A DNA stretch of 64,000 nucleotides, taken from Lacinutrix venerupis (GTDB lineage: Bacteria > Bacteroidota > Bacteroidia > Flavobacteriales > Flavobacteriaceae). Positions 45,205 to 53,989 of this stretch are shown one piece after another. The stretch covers positions 250,612-314,611 of the forward strand of contig NZ_RCCH01000002.1 of assembly GCF_003663945.1 (NCBI RefSeq), read 5' to 3'. Within the stretch, counting starts at the first letter, position 1. Each line of letters begins with the position of its first letter. The notes under the pieces were generated by a model. That model was not told where the DNA came from, made no database searches, and saw nothing but the letters and a program-made list of their open reading frames with translations. Position numbers and translations under genes: made by a program.

Positions 45205-46559
45205 TATCCTATCTCTTTATACATTAAATCAAGACCATTTCTAATAATGTCTTGGTGTGGCTGTTTAGACACACAAATAAATTCTGTTAAAGCAAAATCT
45301 TCTGGTGCAACTTCGTACATTCCTAGAGCTTCCATTTCATCTAAATCTTGATACATACAAGCTTTTAATATTTGAAGTGGAAATATATCTAAAGGAAATA
45401 CTTCTTCATAAGAACCTGTTAAAACAAAGGCTCTATGCTCACCATTAGTATTTGTATTTAAATCGAACTCTTTTTTAGGTGTCAACCATGAAAATGTTAA
45501 CGCTCTAGAAGTCGATACTTTATTAAAAATTGGTTTATTCCATCCAAAAAACTCATAATCATCTCCTTCTGGTATTACAGAAATTACATTGCTGTAATAA
45601 TCTAAAGCACCATCTGGTTTAACTTGTTTTCCAGTTAACACATTTCCTGAAATAATACGATCGTTACCATCTTTATCTACTCCATTATCATAAACCATAG
45701 TCGCAATTTCGCTTCCTATTTTGGTTCTAAAATAACGTGGCTTTTTAACAGATGATCCTGCTAAAGCAATTGTACGCTCTGCATTAAACTTTCCTGTTAA
45801 TAATAACTCACCTATAATAACTAAATCTTGAGCAGCAACAGTCCAAACTGTTTCTCCCTTATTTACTGGGTCTATTTTATTAATAAGTGTCCCTACATTT
45901 CCTGCTGGATGTGGCCCAGACACTTTGTGAATGGTAGCATTAGATAATCCTGCTAATGGTGAGTTATTACTTTTACCAACTCCTATATGCACCTGACCTT
46001 CTGTTAATTTAGCTAAAGCTGAAACTGCTGCTTGCAATTCTGCTTCTTTTCCTGCTAAAGTATAATCTAAATCTGCTGCTAAAGGCGCACTTGCATAACC
46101 TGATATAAAAATTGCTTTTGGCGCTACGTCTGGTTTTGCAACAATATCATAAGGACGTTGCTTTACAAAAGCCCAACAACCTGAAGCTAATAACTTTGCT
46201 TTAATATCTTCAGCTTTTGCTGAATCTACATTTAAAGCTCCAAAATCTTCAAAAGATTGCTCTTTATCGGCTTGAATTTTTATTGAAAGTATTTTACGTT
46301 TTTCTCCACGAGCAATTTCAATTACCTCTCCAGAAACTGGCGAAGCAAATTTTACGTTTTCATTGGATTTATCGTAAAACAAAGCTTGTCCAGCTTTTAC
46401 TTTTTCTCCAACTTTAAACAATAATTTAGGAATTACACCGTGAAAGTCTTCTGGTCTTACTGTACAAGTATTGCTTATAATGGCATTTTCTGTAGCCTTT
46501 TCTGCAGCACCTTTAAGTTTTATATCTAGACCTTTTTTAATCTTAATGTCTTTTGACAT
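45204..46559 (-). CDS. nqrA: Na+-NQR subunit A
   Basis: 451 residues, soluble cytoplasmic subunit. Markers are IKIKKGLDIKLKGAAE, FHGVIPKLLFKVGEKVKAGQ (biotinyl-lipoyl-like), the SGPHPAGNVGTLINKIDPVN segment and KPRYFRTKIG. First gene of the operon, with a TAnnTTTG box upstream at 46621-46628. No apbE or nqrM gene, needed for flavin and iron loading, is in the window. Confidence 0.97.
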   Translation of the reverse strand: MSKDIKIKKGLDIKLKGAAEKATENAIISNTCTVRPEDFHGVIPKLLFKVGEKVKAGQALFYDKSNENVKFASPVSGEVIEIARGEKRKILSIKIQADKEQSFEDFGALNVDSAKAEDIKAKLLASGCWAFVKQRPYDIVAKPDVAPKAIFISGYASAPLAADLDYTLAGKEAELQAAVSALAKLTEGQVHIGVGKSNNSPLAGLSNATIHKVSGPHPAGNVGTLINKIDPVNKGETVWTVAAQDLVIIGELLLTGKFNAERTIALAGSSVKKPRYFRTKIGSEIATMVYDNGVDKDGNDRIISGNVLTGKQVKPDGALDYYSNVISVIPEGDDYEFFGWNKPIFNKVSTSRALTFSWLTPKKEFDLNTNTNGEHRAFVLTGSYEEVFPLDIFPLQILKACMYQDLDEMEALGMYEVAPEDFALTEFICVSKQPHQDIIRNGLDLMYKEIG

Positions 46560-46620
46560 GCGTATAAATCTATTTGTTAATAGTTTAGCTATATGATTTT
46601 ATGATGGTAAAAAATCGCTG

Positions 46621-46628
46621 CAAAAGTA
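46621..46628 (-). promoter_or_regulatory. Bacteroidetes -7 box TACTTTTG for nqrABCDEF
   Basis: Exact TAnnTTTG match on the minus strand, 61 bases before the nqrA ATG, so this transcript would have a longer leader than others in the window. Confidence 0.5.
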
Positions 46629-46751
46629 CAAATTAATAATAAAAATTCTTCCCATTATAGCATACAGATAATCTATTTATAATTATTCTAAATAATGATT
46701 TCCAATAAGGCATAGATTTTGATTATATTTACCACTCGAAAACCTTTAATA

Positions 46752-48002
46752 ATGGCATTTAACATTAGACATTTTTTATTTATTTTATTAGTTTCAACCT
46801 CTGTTTTTAGTCAGGTCGAAGAAATAAATCCTACAGAAGAAATAAAAACTATTACTTTTAAAGGAGACACTCCAGAAAGTCAACTTCCTATTTTAAAACT
46901 TGGAGAATCTTTAATTTTAGAGTTTGATGTACTAAATGGAAATGAAGATGATTATTATTACGAAATAAAACATTACAATTACGACTGGACTCCTTCAGTT
47001 TTAGTACAATCGGAATATTTAGACGGTTTTAACGAACAACGAATTAGGACTTGGGATAACGCTTTTAACACCTATCAAATTTATTCGCATTTTACTTTAA
47101 CAATTCCAAATGAACAAACAAGAGCTATAACTAAATCTGGAAACTATCTTATTACAATTTACAATGAAGATGATGAAATAGAATTTACAAGAAAATTTAT
47201 GGTTTACGAAGACATTGCATCGGTAGGAGTAGCTATAAAAAGATCACGTGATGTTAGTGAAATAAAAGAAAAACACGCTGTGGACATAGCTATTAGCTCT
47301 TCAAGCCTAAGATTTAACAATCCTTTACAAACTGTAAAAACAGTAATTATTCAAAATAATAATTTAAAAACTGCCATAAAAAATGTAAAACCGCAATATG
47401 TGTTAGGGAATGAATTGCAATACCGTTACACTAAGGAAACTAGTTTTTATGCGGGTAATGAATACCTCTATTTTGAAAATAAAGATTTAAGAGGCGCTAA
47501 CAATGCTATTCAATTTATACAACTTAAAGACCTTTATAATAGCTATTTATACAAAGATGTATTACGCGCAAATCGTGCTTATACATACAACCCAGATATT
47601 AACGGAAACTTTTTAATTACAGCTTTAGATACGGACGATCCAGCTATTGGCGCAGATTATACGCAAGTACATTTTACATTAGAATTAAACAAAGTAAAAC
47701 AAGGACAAAGCGTACATGTTTATGGTAATTTTAATAACTACGCCATAGACGAAAGCACTCAATTAACATACAATGAAGAAGGAAGCACTTACGAAGGCAA
47801 ACTACTTTTAAAACAAGGATTTTACAATTATAAATACATAATAAAAAATAAAGACGGTAGCTTTGATGAAAATGCTATTAGTGGTAATTTTTACCAAACA
47901 GAAAACAACTATAAAGTATTAGTTTATTATAGAGATTTAGGATCTAGATACGATAGAATAATTGGTGTTGGAGAAGGCAACTCTGTCAACATTACAAACT
48001 AA
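46752..48002 (+). CDS. DUF5103 family secreted protein
   Basis: 416 residues from the ATG at 46752; an earlier in-frame start at 46719 would put 11 residues before the signal peptide. Signal peptide FNIRHFLFILLVSTSVFSQ. Family features: ITFKGDTPESQLPILKLGES, HYNYDWTPSVLVQSEYLDGFNE and a C-terminal immunoglobulin/CBM-like part (VHVYGNFNNYAIDESTQL). DUF5103 is Bacteroidetes-specific and of unknown function. A near-match -7 box (TATATTTA) is 19 bases upstream of 46752. Confidence 0.9.
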   Translation: MAFNIRHFLFILLVSTSVFSQVEEINPTEEIKTITFKGDTPESQLPILKLGESLILEFDVLNGNEDDYYYEIKHYNYDWTPSVLVQSEYLDGFNEQRIRTWDNAFNTYQIYSHFTLTIPNEQTRAITKSGNYLITIYNEDDEIEFTRKFMVYEDIASVGVAIKRSRDVSEIKEKHAVDIAISSSSLRFNNPLQTVKTVIIQNNNLKTAIKNVKPQYVLGNELQYRYTKETSFYAGNEYLYFENKDLRGANNAIQFIQLKDLYNSYLYKDVLRANRAYTYNPDINGNFLITALDTDDPAIGADYTQVHFTLELNKVKQGQSVHVYGNFNNYAIDESTQLTYNEEGSTYEGKLLLKQGFYNYKYIIKNKDGSFDENAISGNFYQTENNYKVLVYYRDLGSRYDRIIGVGEGNSVNITN

Positions 48003-48100
48003 AAGAAAAATATAAAGTTAAATTATACCTTTATTAAACGCTATTATTGTGATAATTAAGCTAATATTAGTATTTTAGCTTGGCATATTTAAAACAAAAA

Positions 48101-48487
48101 ATGGTTCAACAAGTTACAAAAGGCATAAAAATTTCTGTAGAAACGAACTTTGAAGGTACATTTTATAAAAATTATAAAATACATTATGCCTTTGGATATA
48201 AAGTTACTATTGAAAATCAGAGTAAAGACTCTGTGCAACTTAACGTAAGGCATTGGATAATTTTTGATGCTCTTAATAACGTAGAAACGGTTTCTGGAGA
48301 AGGCGTTATAGGCAAAAAACCTGTATTAAAACCAGGAGAATCTCATACTTATACATCTGGGTGCTTACTTACTTCTCCTTTTGGTGCAATGCAAGGCCAT
48401 TATGAAATGGTAAACTTTACAACAACTAAAAAGTTTGATGTTGCCATACCTACTTTTAAGTTAAGTGCACCTTTTGCAATTAATTAA
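48101..48487 (+). CDS. apaG: ApaG/DUF525 domain protein
   Basis: 128 residues from the ATG at 48101. Fibronectin-III-like fold: GIKISVETNFEGTF, then HYAFGYKVTIENQS, VQLNVRHWIIFDA, VSGEGVIGKKPVLKPGES and the end SPFGAMQGHYEMV. Single-domain ApaG is linked to Co/Mg homeostasis and diadenosine tetraphosphate metabolism in other bacteria, with its mechanism unclear. The stop overlaps that of the convergent gene by four bases. Confidence 0.93.
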   Translation: MVQQVTKGIKISVETNFEGTFYKNYKIHYAFGYKVTIENQSKDSVQLNVRHWIIFDALNNVETVSGEGVIGKKPVLKPGESHTYTSGCLLTSPFGAMQGHYEMVNFTTTKKFDVAIPTFKLSAPFAIN

Positions 48488-49494
48488 GTATTTGATTTTC
48501 TATTAAACCTAAATTTCTTTCCGTTTTGTTCTACATGAAAAAAATGACAATTTGAATAATGTACAATTTGATAAGACTCTTTGTAATTAAATTGAGCATC
48601 TTCAGCTAAAAAAACAGCATCACAATCTACATTTCCGTAAGGAGAAATACGACGATATCTGTATTCATTTTCTATATCAGTTTTATGTATTTCATACCAT
48701 GCACCAGCAGCAATACCAGATAACCATTGTGCATTTTCATGAAGACCTTCTACTTTCCTAGGCTTTAAAGTTCCTTCATGATTTGGTGTATAATCTTTTA
48801 ATCTATCTAAAAAATTCTTTAGATTTTCACTTTTTTGAGAACCTTTATACTCTGTAATTTCTCCAATCTCTGAAACCTCAAAAACATAGTCTCCAGTGTT
48901 TGCCAATAACACATTACTAACTGTACTTGGTGTAAACCATTTTGATTGCTGTAATGCTTTTTTAATTTTTAGGTTTGTAACTGAAGCTATTAAACTATCG
49001 GTTACAAAACGAGCACAATTACAGGCATCTTTTTTAAAAGCTGCATAATAAATAAAACCACGATTTTGCATTTTGGTTATATGAGACCTTGCTTTTTTAT
49101 AATTTATTTGACTACAAACCGAAGCAATTAATCTTCCATCACCATGTGTAATTTTTGGTTTTGTAGCTAAATATTGCAAAATAGCTTCAAGATTTTCAAT
49201 CTTTTCGTTTTTAATTTCTGCTTTAAATGGAAAATACAATTCGTTATCTGTAAGTCTTCCTCGAACTCTTCCGTTAGGTTCAGATGTAATGTACCTTCCA
49301 AAGTCATGATATTCTAAAATTCCAGTTTCCTTATCAATTAAAACTAGAGCCGCATGACCTGCACGAACACTTGTTTTACTTCCTATTCCTAAATATTTTA
49401 AATAGGGTGAGTACCATTCTTCAGCATGAGATACAATAGTGTCTGGATAAGCTAAAGTTAAAATAATACCAGTATTCTCTTTAATGTAATCCAT
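48484..49494 (-). CDS. DUF6695-like protein of unknown function
   Basis: 336 residues, no signal peptide. N-terminal TGIILTLAYPDTIVSHAEEWYSPYL and GHAALVLIDKETGILEYHDFGRY; RLIASVCSQINYKKARSHI and KDACNCARFVTDSLI follow. The Cys/His-containing GHAALVLI ... DACNCARFV layout resembles NlpC/P60-like papain-fold proteins with a permuted His/Cys order. I recall it as DUF6695, but cannot check. It overlaps the upstream NRDE gene by 14 bases, indicating joint translation. Confidence 0.75.
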   Translation of the reverse strand: MDYIKENTGIILTLAYPDTIVSHAEEWYSPYLKYLGIGSKTSVRAGHAALVLIDKETGILEYHDFGRYITSEPNGRVRGRLTDNELYFPFKAEIKNEKIENLEAILQYLATKPKITHGDGRLIASVCSQINYKKARSHITKMQNRGFIYYAAFKKDACNCARFVTDSLIASVTNLKIKKALQQSKWFTPSTVSNVLLANTGDYVFEVSEIGEITEYKGSQKSENLKNFLDRLKDYTPNHEGTLKPRKVEGLHENAQWLSGIAAGAWYEIHKTDIENEYRYRRISPYGNVDCDAVFLAEDAQFNYKESYQIVHYSNCHFFHVEQNGKKFRFNRKSNT

Positions 49495-50212
49495 TTATAG
49501 TTTCAGAAAAATTAAGATTTTTAATGGTATGCTCTTTAGTATTTAAGTTATTAAAACGCATTTCAACAAGGTTGTCTGTTTTTTCAATTTGTGTAATACT
49601 TGTTGTTTTAACAAAGCCACGATCCATTACCACACCAAAGTCGTTATTATTTTTTCCTGCTGTTTTATGAAATTCTAAAAGTGTTGATGCTGTTAATTTA
49701 TTTTCAGCTTTAAACACATTAAACCAATCGCGTCTGGCTTGTATTTTGTCTTCAGTATATAGTGTAGTTGAAGACCATATTTTTGTTGCTAATGGTAATT
49801 GCTGAAAATGTTTTTGGGTTTCATCCCAAACTAGTTCATAAAATTTTAAATTAGTATTCCAGTCGGCAATCACGATTGTAAAAGGTTCAATGTCTTTAAA
49901 ATTATACGAAGCTATGGTTGCTTCAATATTATCTGTGGTTAACAAATCGGTAACCACAACGCCTCTACTTTGCCTATACGTTGGTTTTCTTTTATGTAAT
50001 TTAAAACCTCCATTAAGCAAACATACTACTCTGTTTTTTTCACTTGCTCCTATCCAGCTTCCGCCAGACTGCTCGTCTTTTGGCATTAATAATTCTGTAT
50101 TATTAATGGAATAAAAATCTGGAGATAAAGCAACTCTACTTGGTGCTTCGTCTCTATTAGAAGTTAACACAAAATTATTATCACCTTTATAAAAAATACT
50201 TACTGTACACAT
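49481..50212 (-). CDS. NRDE family (TANGO2-like) protein
   Basis: 243 residues from the ATG at 50210-50212. The start MCTVSIFYKG and TSNRDEAPSR contain the family name motif NRDE; Cys2 exposed after Met removal is the expected nucleophile of this Ntn-hydrolase-like fold. SGGSWIGASEKNRVVCLLNGG is the second conserved block. An in-frame start ten codons upstream would bury Cys2, so it is rejected. Biochemical function is unsettled; the eukaryotic relative is TANGO2. Confidence 0.88.
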   Translation of the reverse strand: MCTVSIFYKGDNNFVLTSNRDEAPSRVALSPDFYSINNTELLMPKDEQSGGSWIGASEKNRVVCLLNGGFKLHKRKPTYRQSRGVVVTDLLTTDNIEATIASYNFKDIEPFTIVIADWNTNLKFYELVWDETQKHFQQLPLATKIWSSTTLYTEDKIQARRDWFNVFKAENKLTASTLLEFHKTAGKNNNDFGVVMDRGFVKTTSITQIEKTDNLVEMRFNNLNTKEHTIKNLNFSETINGLH

Positions 50213-50302
50213 AAATAGTATAGTCCTAAATTGAATTAGCAACTTACAAAAAAATAAGAATTCTTTGACATTTGCCTGAGAAAGAAATAGTTTAAAATTG
50301 CT

Positions 50303-50310
50303 TAACTTTG
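50303..50310 (+). promoter_or_regulatory. Bacteroidetes -7 box TAACTTTG for pruA
   Basis: Exact TAnnTTTG match 38 bases before the pruA ATG; an in-frame start at 50298 lies upstream of the box and would not be transcribed. Confidence 0.5.
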
Positions 50311-50348
50311 ATGCTTTAAAATTTAGACAACTAAAAACACAAAATAAA

Positions 50349-51977
50349 ATGGGAAAAGGATTTTTTAATGTGCCAATTGCAGTTAACGAACCTGTAAGAG
50401 CTTACGAGCCAGGATGCGAACATCGTGAAGCTATTTCTAAAGCTTATCAAGAAATGTACAGCAGCGTTTTAGACGTACCAATGTACATTAATGGAAAAGA
50501 TGTTAAAACAGGAGATACAAAACCAATGTCTCCACCACACGACCATCAACATGTTGTTGGACACTATCATTTAGCAAAAAAATCTCACGTTGAAGAAGCT
50601 ATCTCTACTGCATTAGAAGCAAGAGAGTCATGGGCAAACACACCTTGGGAACATAGAGCAGGTATATTTTTAAAAGCTGCAGAATTAATTGCCGGACCTT
50701 ATAGAGCTAGAATTAATGCAGCAACTATGATGGCACAATCTAAAACTATACACCAAGCAGAAATTGATGCTGCTTGCGAGTTAATAGATTTTTTACGTTT
50801 TAACGTGCAGTACATGACAGATATGTACCACGAACAACCAGAAAGTACAAGTGGCGCATGGAACCGTTTAGAATACAGACCACTTGAAGGTTTTACATAC
50901 GCTGTTTCTCCATTTAACTTTACAGCTATTGCTGGAAACTTACCATCTTGTATGGCATTAATGGGAAATGTTGTAGTATGGAAACCTAGTGACTCTCAAG
51001 TATATTCTGCAAAAGTAATTATGGATGTATTTGAAGAAGCTGGTGTTCCTGCAGGCGTTATTAATGTTGTTTTTGGAGATCCAAAAATGATTACAGACAC
51101 TGTTTTAGCTAGTCCAGATTTTTCTGGTTTACACTTTACAGGTTCTACATATATTTTTAAAGAACTTTGGAAACAAATAGGAAACAATATACACAACTAC
51201 AAAACCTACCCTAAAATTGTAGGAGAAACTGGTGGTAAAGATTTTATTGTTGCCCATAAAACTGCAAACCCAATTCAAGTTGCTACTGCTATTTCACGTG
51301 GTGCTTTTGAATTTCAAGGTCAAAAATGTAGTGCTGCCTCTCGTGCTTATATTTCTAAAAGTATCTGGAGCGAGGTAAAAGCTCAAGTTATAGAAGATGT
51401 AAAATCTTTTAAAATGGGTTCTCCTGCAGATATGGAGAATTTTATTACAGCAGTAATTCACGAAGCTTCTTTTGATAAGTTAGCAAAATATATTGATCAA
51501 GCTAAAAAAGATAAAAAAGCCGAAATTATTGTTGGAGGAAACTACGACAAGAGTAAAGGTTATTTTATTGAGCCTACAGTTATTGTAACTGAAGACCCAA
51601 AATACACTACAATGTGTGATGAGTTATTTGGTCCTGTTATTACAATTTATGTTTTTGAAGATAAAGATTACTCTAAAACATTAAAGCTTGTTGATGAAAC
51701 TTCTGAATACGCATTAACTGGAGCTATTTTAGCACAAGACAGATATGCTATTGTTGAAGCTACTAAAGCATTACAAAATTGTGCAGGTAACTTTTATATT
51801 AACGACAAACCAACAGGTGCCGTTGTAGGACAACAACCATTTGGAGGAGCAAGAAGTTCTGGTACTAACGATAAAGCTGGAAGTATTTTAAACTTACAAC
51901 GTTGGGTATCGCCAAGAATGATTAAAGAAACATTTGTTACACCAACAGATTATAGATATCCTTTTTTAGGAGAATAG
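50349..51977 (+). CDS. pruA: L-glutamate gamma-semialdehyde dehydrogenase
   Basis: 542 residues, the length of stand-alone enzymes (no proline dehydrogenase fused). It oxidises glutamate semialdehyde (from proline) to glutamate with NAD. Nucleophile C327 in FQGQKCSAASRAY; the general base Glu in KIVGETGGKDF; the end motif QQPFGGARSSGTNDKAG. Start at 50349 (MGKGFFNVPIAVNEP) matches homologues; 17 extra residues upstream are discarded. Confidence 0.96.
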   Translation: MGKGFFNVPIAVNEPVRAYEPGCEHREAISKAYQEMYSSVLDVPMYINGKDVKTGDTKPMSPPHDHQHVVGHYHLAKKSHVEEAISTALEARESWANTPWEHRAGIFLKAAELIAGPYRARINAATMMAQSKTIHQAEIDAACELIDFLRFNVQYMTDMYHEQPESTSGAWNRLEYRPLEGFTYAVSPFNFTAIAGNLPSCMALMGNVVVWKPSDSQVYSAKVIMDVFEEAGVPAGVINVVFGDPKMITDTVLASPDFSGLHFTGSTYIFKELWKQIGNNIHNYKTYPKIVGETGGKDFIVAHKTANPIQVATAISRGAFEFQGQKCSAASRAYISKSIWSEVKAQVIEDVKSFKMGSPADMENFITAVIHEASFDKLAKYIDQAKKDKKAEIIVGGNYDKSKGYFIEPTVIVTEDPKYTTMCDELFGPVITIYVFEDKDYSKTLKLVDETSEYALTGAILAQDRYAIVEATKALQNCAGNFYINDKPTGAVVGQQPFGGARSSGTNDKAGSILNLQRWVSPRMIKETFVTPTDYRYPFLGE

Positions 51978-52005
51978 ATAATTTATTTTTTTAATAAATA
52001 TAAAT

Positions 52006-52038
52006 AAAAAACGCAAGCCTTTTGAGCTTGCGTTTTTT
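52006..52038. terminator. Bidirectional terminator after pruA
   Basis: ACGCAAGC / GCTTGCGT (52011-52018 and 52026-52033) with flanking A- and T-runs extending the stem. It separates convergent genes. Confidence 0.92.
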
Positions 52039-52060
52039 TGTTTGAATTATATTAAAACCT

Positions 52061-53350
52061 TTAATCGAAATCTTTATTTTCTCCTAACTGTGCTTTTTGC
52101 ACATTTAATACTTTATTATCAGGACCAACTACAAATGCAACTAACTCTAAGTTATTTGTATTTTGAACATTAGAAGGAACCGTTGTAGTATAATTTACAA
52201 CATATGTGTTTCCTGTTTCTGTTTCTGCAGCAGGAATAGCATCTCCCATTACATCTGTTAACACTGCTCGTGCTGTATGATCGTGCACAAAACCAACAAT
52301 TGGATTTCCTGCTTGATACCATGGACTTGAAGCATCTCCATTATAATAATTTACTTGGTTATACACTAAACCATTTTCTAATAAATAAACTACAATTCTA
52401 TTAGCATAACCTATTTTTAAATCATAATGCACTTTAACTTGAGCATTTATTACATTAGCCGCAATAGACGAGTTTATAGCTAAACCCATATTTTGTCTAA
52501 CATTTAAATAAGGATCTACTTGAATAAAACTTTCACTAGCCCAGTTATTTACTCTATTAATTCTAGCCGAAGGCCAACCAGTTACTCCAAAAGAACTTCT
52601 TAATTGTGCATCGTAAGTAAACGCCATAGGATCACCATTATGTATCGCAACGGGAATTACATTAGCATTTTCGGTAATTGCATCCTCTAGAGCTGTAGCA
52701 AGTCTTGGGCAATATCCACACCAAGCTCCTGTATAATCCTCTATCATAACTTTAGTCGTATGTGTAGATTCTGCTGCTGTTATAGTAACAGAATTAGAAT
52801 TTAATGCAGAATTATCTGGCATTGTATAAGTTGCTACAGCATTGTACTCTCCAGAAACAGTAAAAGTAGCCGGATTACTTAATGAACCAGACTCTGCAGA
52901 ATAAGTAACCATATCTGTAATATTATTACCCAAATTATCTACAGCAGTAAATTTAGCCTCTCCATTATCGTACCAAAACGCATCATTATTTACAGTTAAG
53001 GTTATATCTGTTGGCAAAGGTTGAACTGTTATTGTTGTAGTATTTGTTAAACCACCATTAATTGCAGTAACAACAAAACTACCAACTGCATTAAAAGCAT
53101 AAGGATTAGTAATTGTTACACCATCTAATTTAAATTCGGAACTTGCTGTTACATCTTCACCAAGTTGGTTTACTACACCAAAAGTTAATGGCGCATCAAC
53201 ATACGCTGTAGAGTCTTTTCCACTTACTGTAATATAAGCAACATTAGCAGGCACTTGTCCTTCATCTGTACTATCATCAGAACTACACGAAAATGCAAAA
53301 ATCAAAAAAGATATTACAAACAGTTCTTTAAAAAAAAATTTAGATTTCAT
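52061..53350 (-). CDS. Omp28-related lipoprotein with thioredoxin-like domain
   Basis: 429 residues. Type II signal peptide with lipobox Cys22 (FLIFAFSCSSDD). Two Ig-like beta-domains (about 35-190) lead to a thioredoxin-fold Omp28 domain: KVMIEDYTGAWCGYCPRLATAL (C211 and C214), ITENANVIPVAIHNGDPM, SFGVTGWPSARIN. A surface or periplasmic thiol-disulfide role is likely but untested for this family. It is divergent from the TlpA-DUF6029 pair. Confidence 0.9.
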   Translation of the reverse strand: MKSKFFFKELFVISFLIFAFSCSSDDSTDEGQVPANVAYITVSGKDSTAYVDAPLTFGVVNQLGEDVTASSEFKLDGVTITNPYAFNAVGSFVVTAINGGLTNTTTITVQPLPTDITLTVNNDAFWYDNGEAKFTAVDNLGNNITDMVTYSAESGSLSNPATFTVSGEYNAVATYTMPDNSALNSNSVTITAAESTHTTKVMIEDYTGAWCGYCPRLATALEDAITENANVIPVAIHNGDPMAFTYDAQLRSSFGVTGWPSARINRVNNWASESFIQVDPYLNVRQNMGLAINSSIAANVINAQVKVHYDLKIGYANRIVVYLLENGLVYNQVNYYNGDASSPWYQAGNPIVGFVHDHTARAVLTDVMGDAIPAAETETGNTYVVNYTTTVPSNVQNTNNLELVAFVVGPDNKVLNVQKAQLGENKDFD

Positions 53351-53482
53351 TATGGTATATATTATGTTATTAAAAGTAATATTCGCAATTTATAATTTTT
53401 TTGTTAATTTTTTTAACAAAAAAAACACTAATTTTATCAAAAAAATAACATTATTTTAAACTAAACAATTCCTATTTTACTA

Positions 53483-53962
53483 ATGAAAAAATTTTTTCAC
53501 ATATTCCTATTAACATTAAGTTTCAATCTTTATGCGCAAGAAAATTTGCCTTCTGCAGAAATTAAATCTTTAAATGGAGACACAACAACTCTACAAGAGA
53601 TTAGTAAAAAAAACGACCTTATTGTAGTTTCCTTATGGGCCACATGGTGCGTGCCTTGCAAGAATGAACTTGATGCAATTAATGATGTGTATGTAGATTG
53701 GCAAGACGAAACAAACGTTAAACTATATGCTATTTCTGTAGACGACTCTAGAACAGTGAGTCGCGTAAAGCCGTTGGTTAATGGAAAAGCTTGGGATTTT
53801 GATATTTTACTTGATACCAACAACGATTTAAAAAGAGAATTAGGAGCTTCTACCGTGCCCTTAACACTAATTATAAAGAATGGAAAAATTGTTTATAGAC
53901 ATTCTGGGTACACTCCTGGTGCCGAAGATGTATTATTCGATGAAATAAAAAAACATTCTTAA
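53483..53962 (+). CDS. TlpA-type secreted thioredoxin-like protein
   Basis: 159 residues. Signal peptide to YAQ (about 19). Thioredoxin fold with WATWCVPC (C56, C59), the TlpA/ResA form with Val-Pro between the cysteines, and a cis-Pro in ASTVPLTLII. It reduces or scans disulfides in the periplasm. It lies 27 bases before the DUF6029 gene and divergent from the Omp28 thioredoxin-like gene, giving two CxxC proteins side by side. Confidence 0.93.
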   Translation: MKKFFHIFLLTLSFNLYAQENLPSAEIKSLNGDTTTLQEISKKNDLIVVSLWATWCVPCKNELDAINDVYVDWQDETNVKLYAISVDDSRTVSRVKPLVNGKAWDFDILLDTNNDLKRELGASTVPLTLIIKNGKIVYRHSGYTPGAEDVLFDEIKKHS

Positions 53963-53989
53963 ACCTTACAACTACCAACCATTTTTATT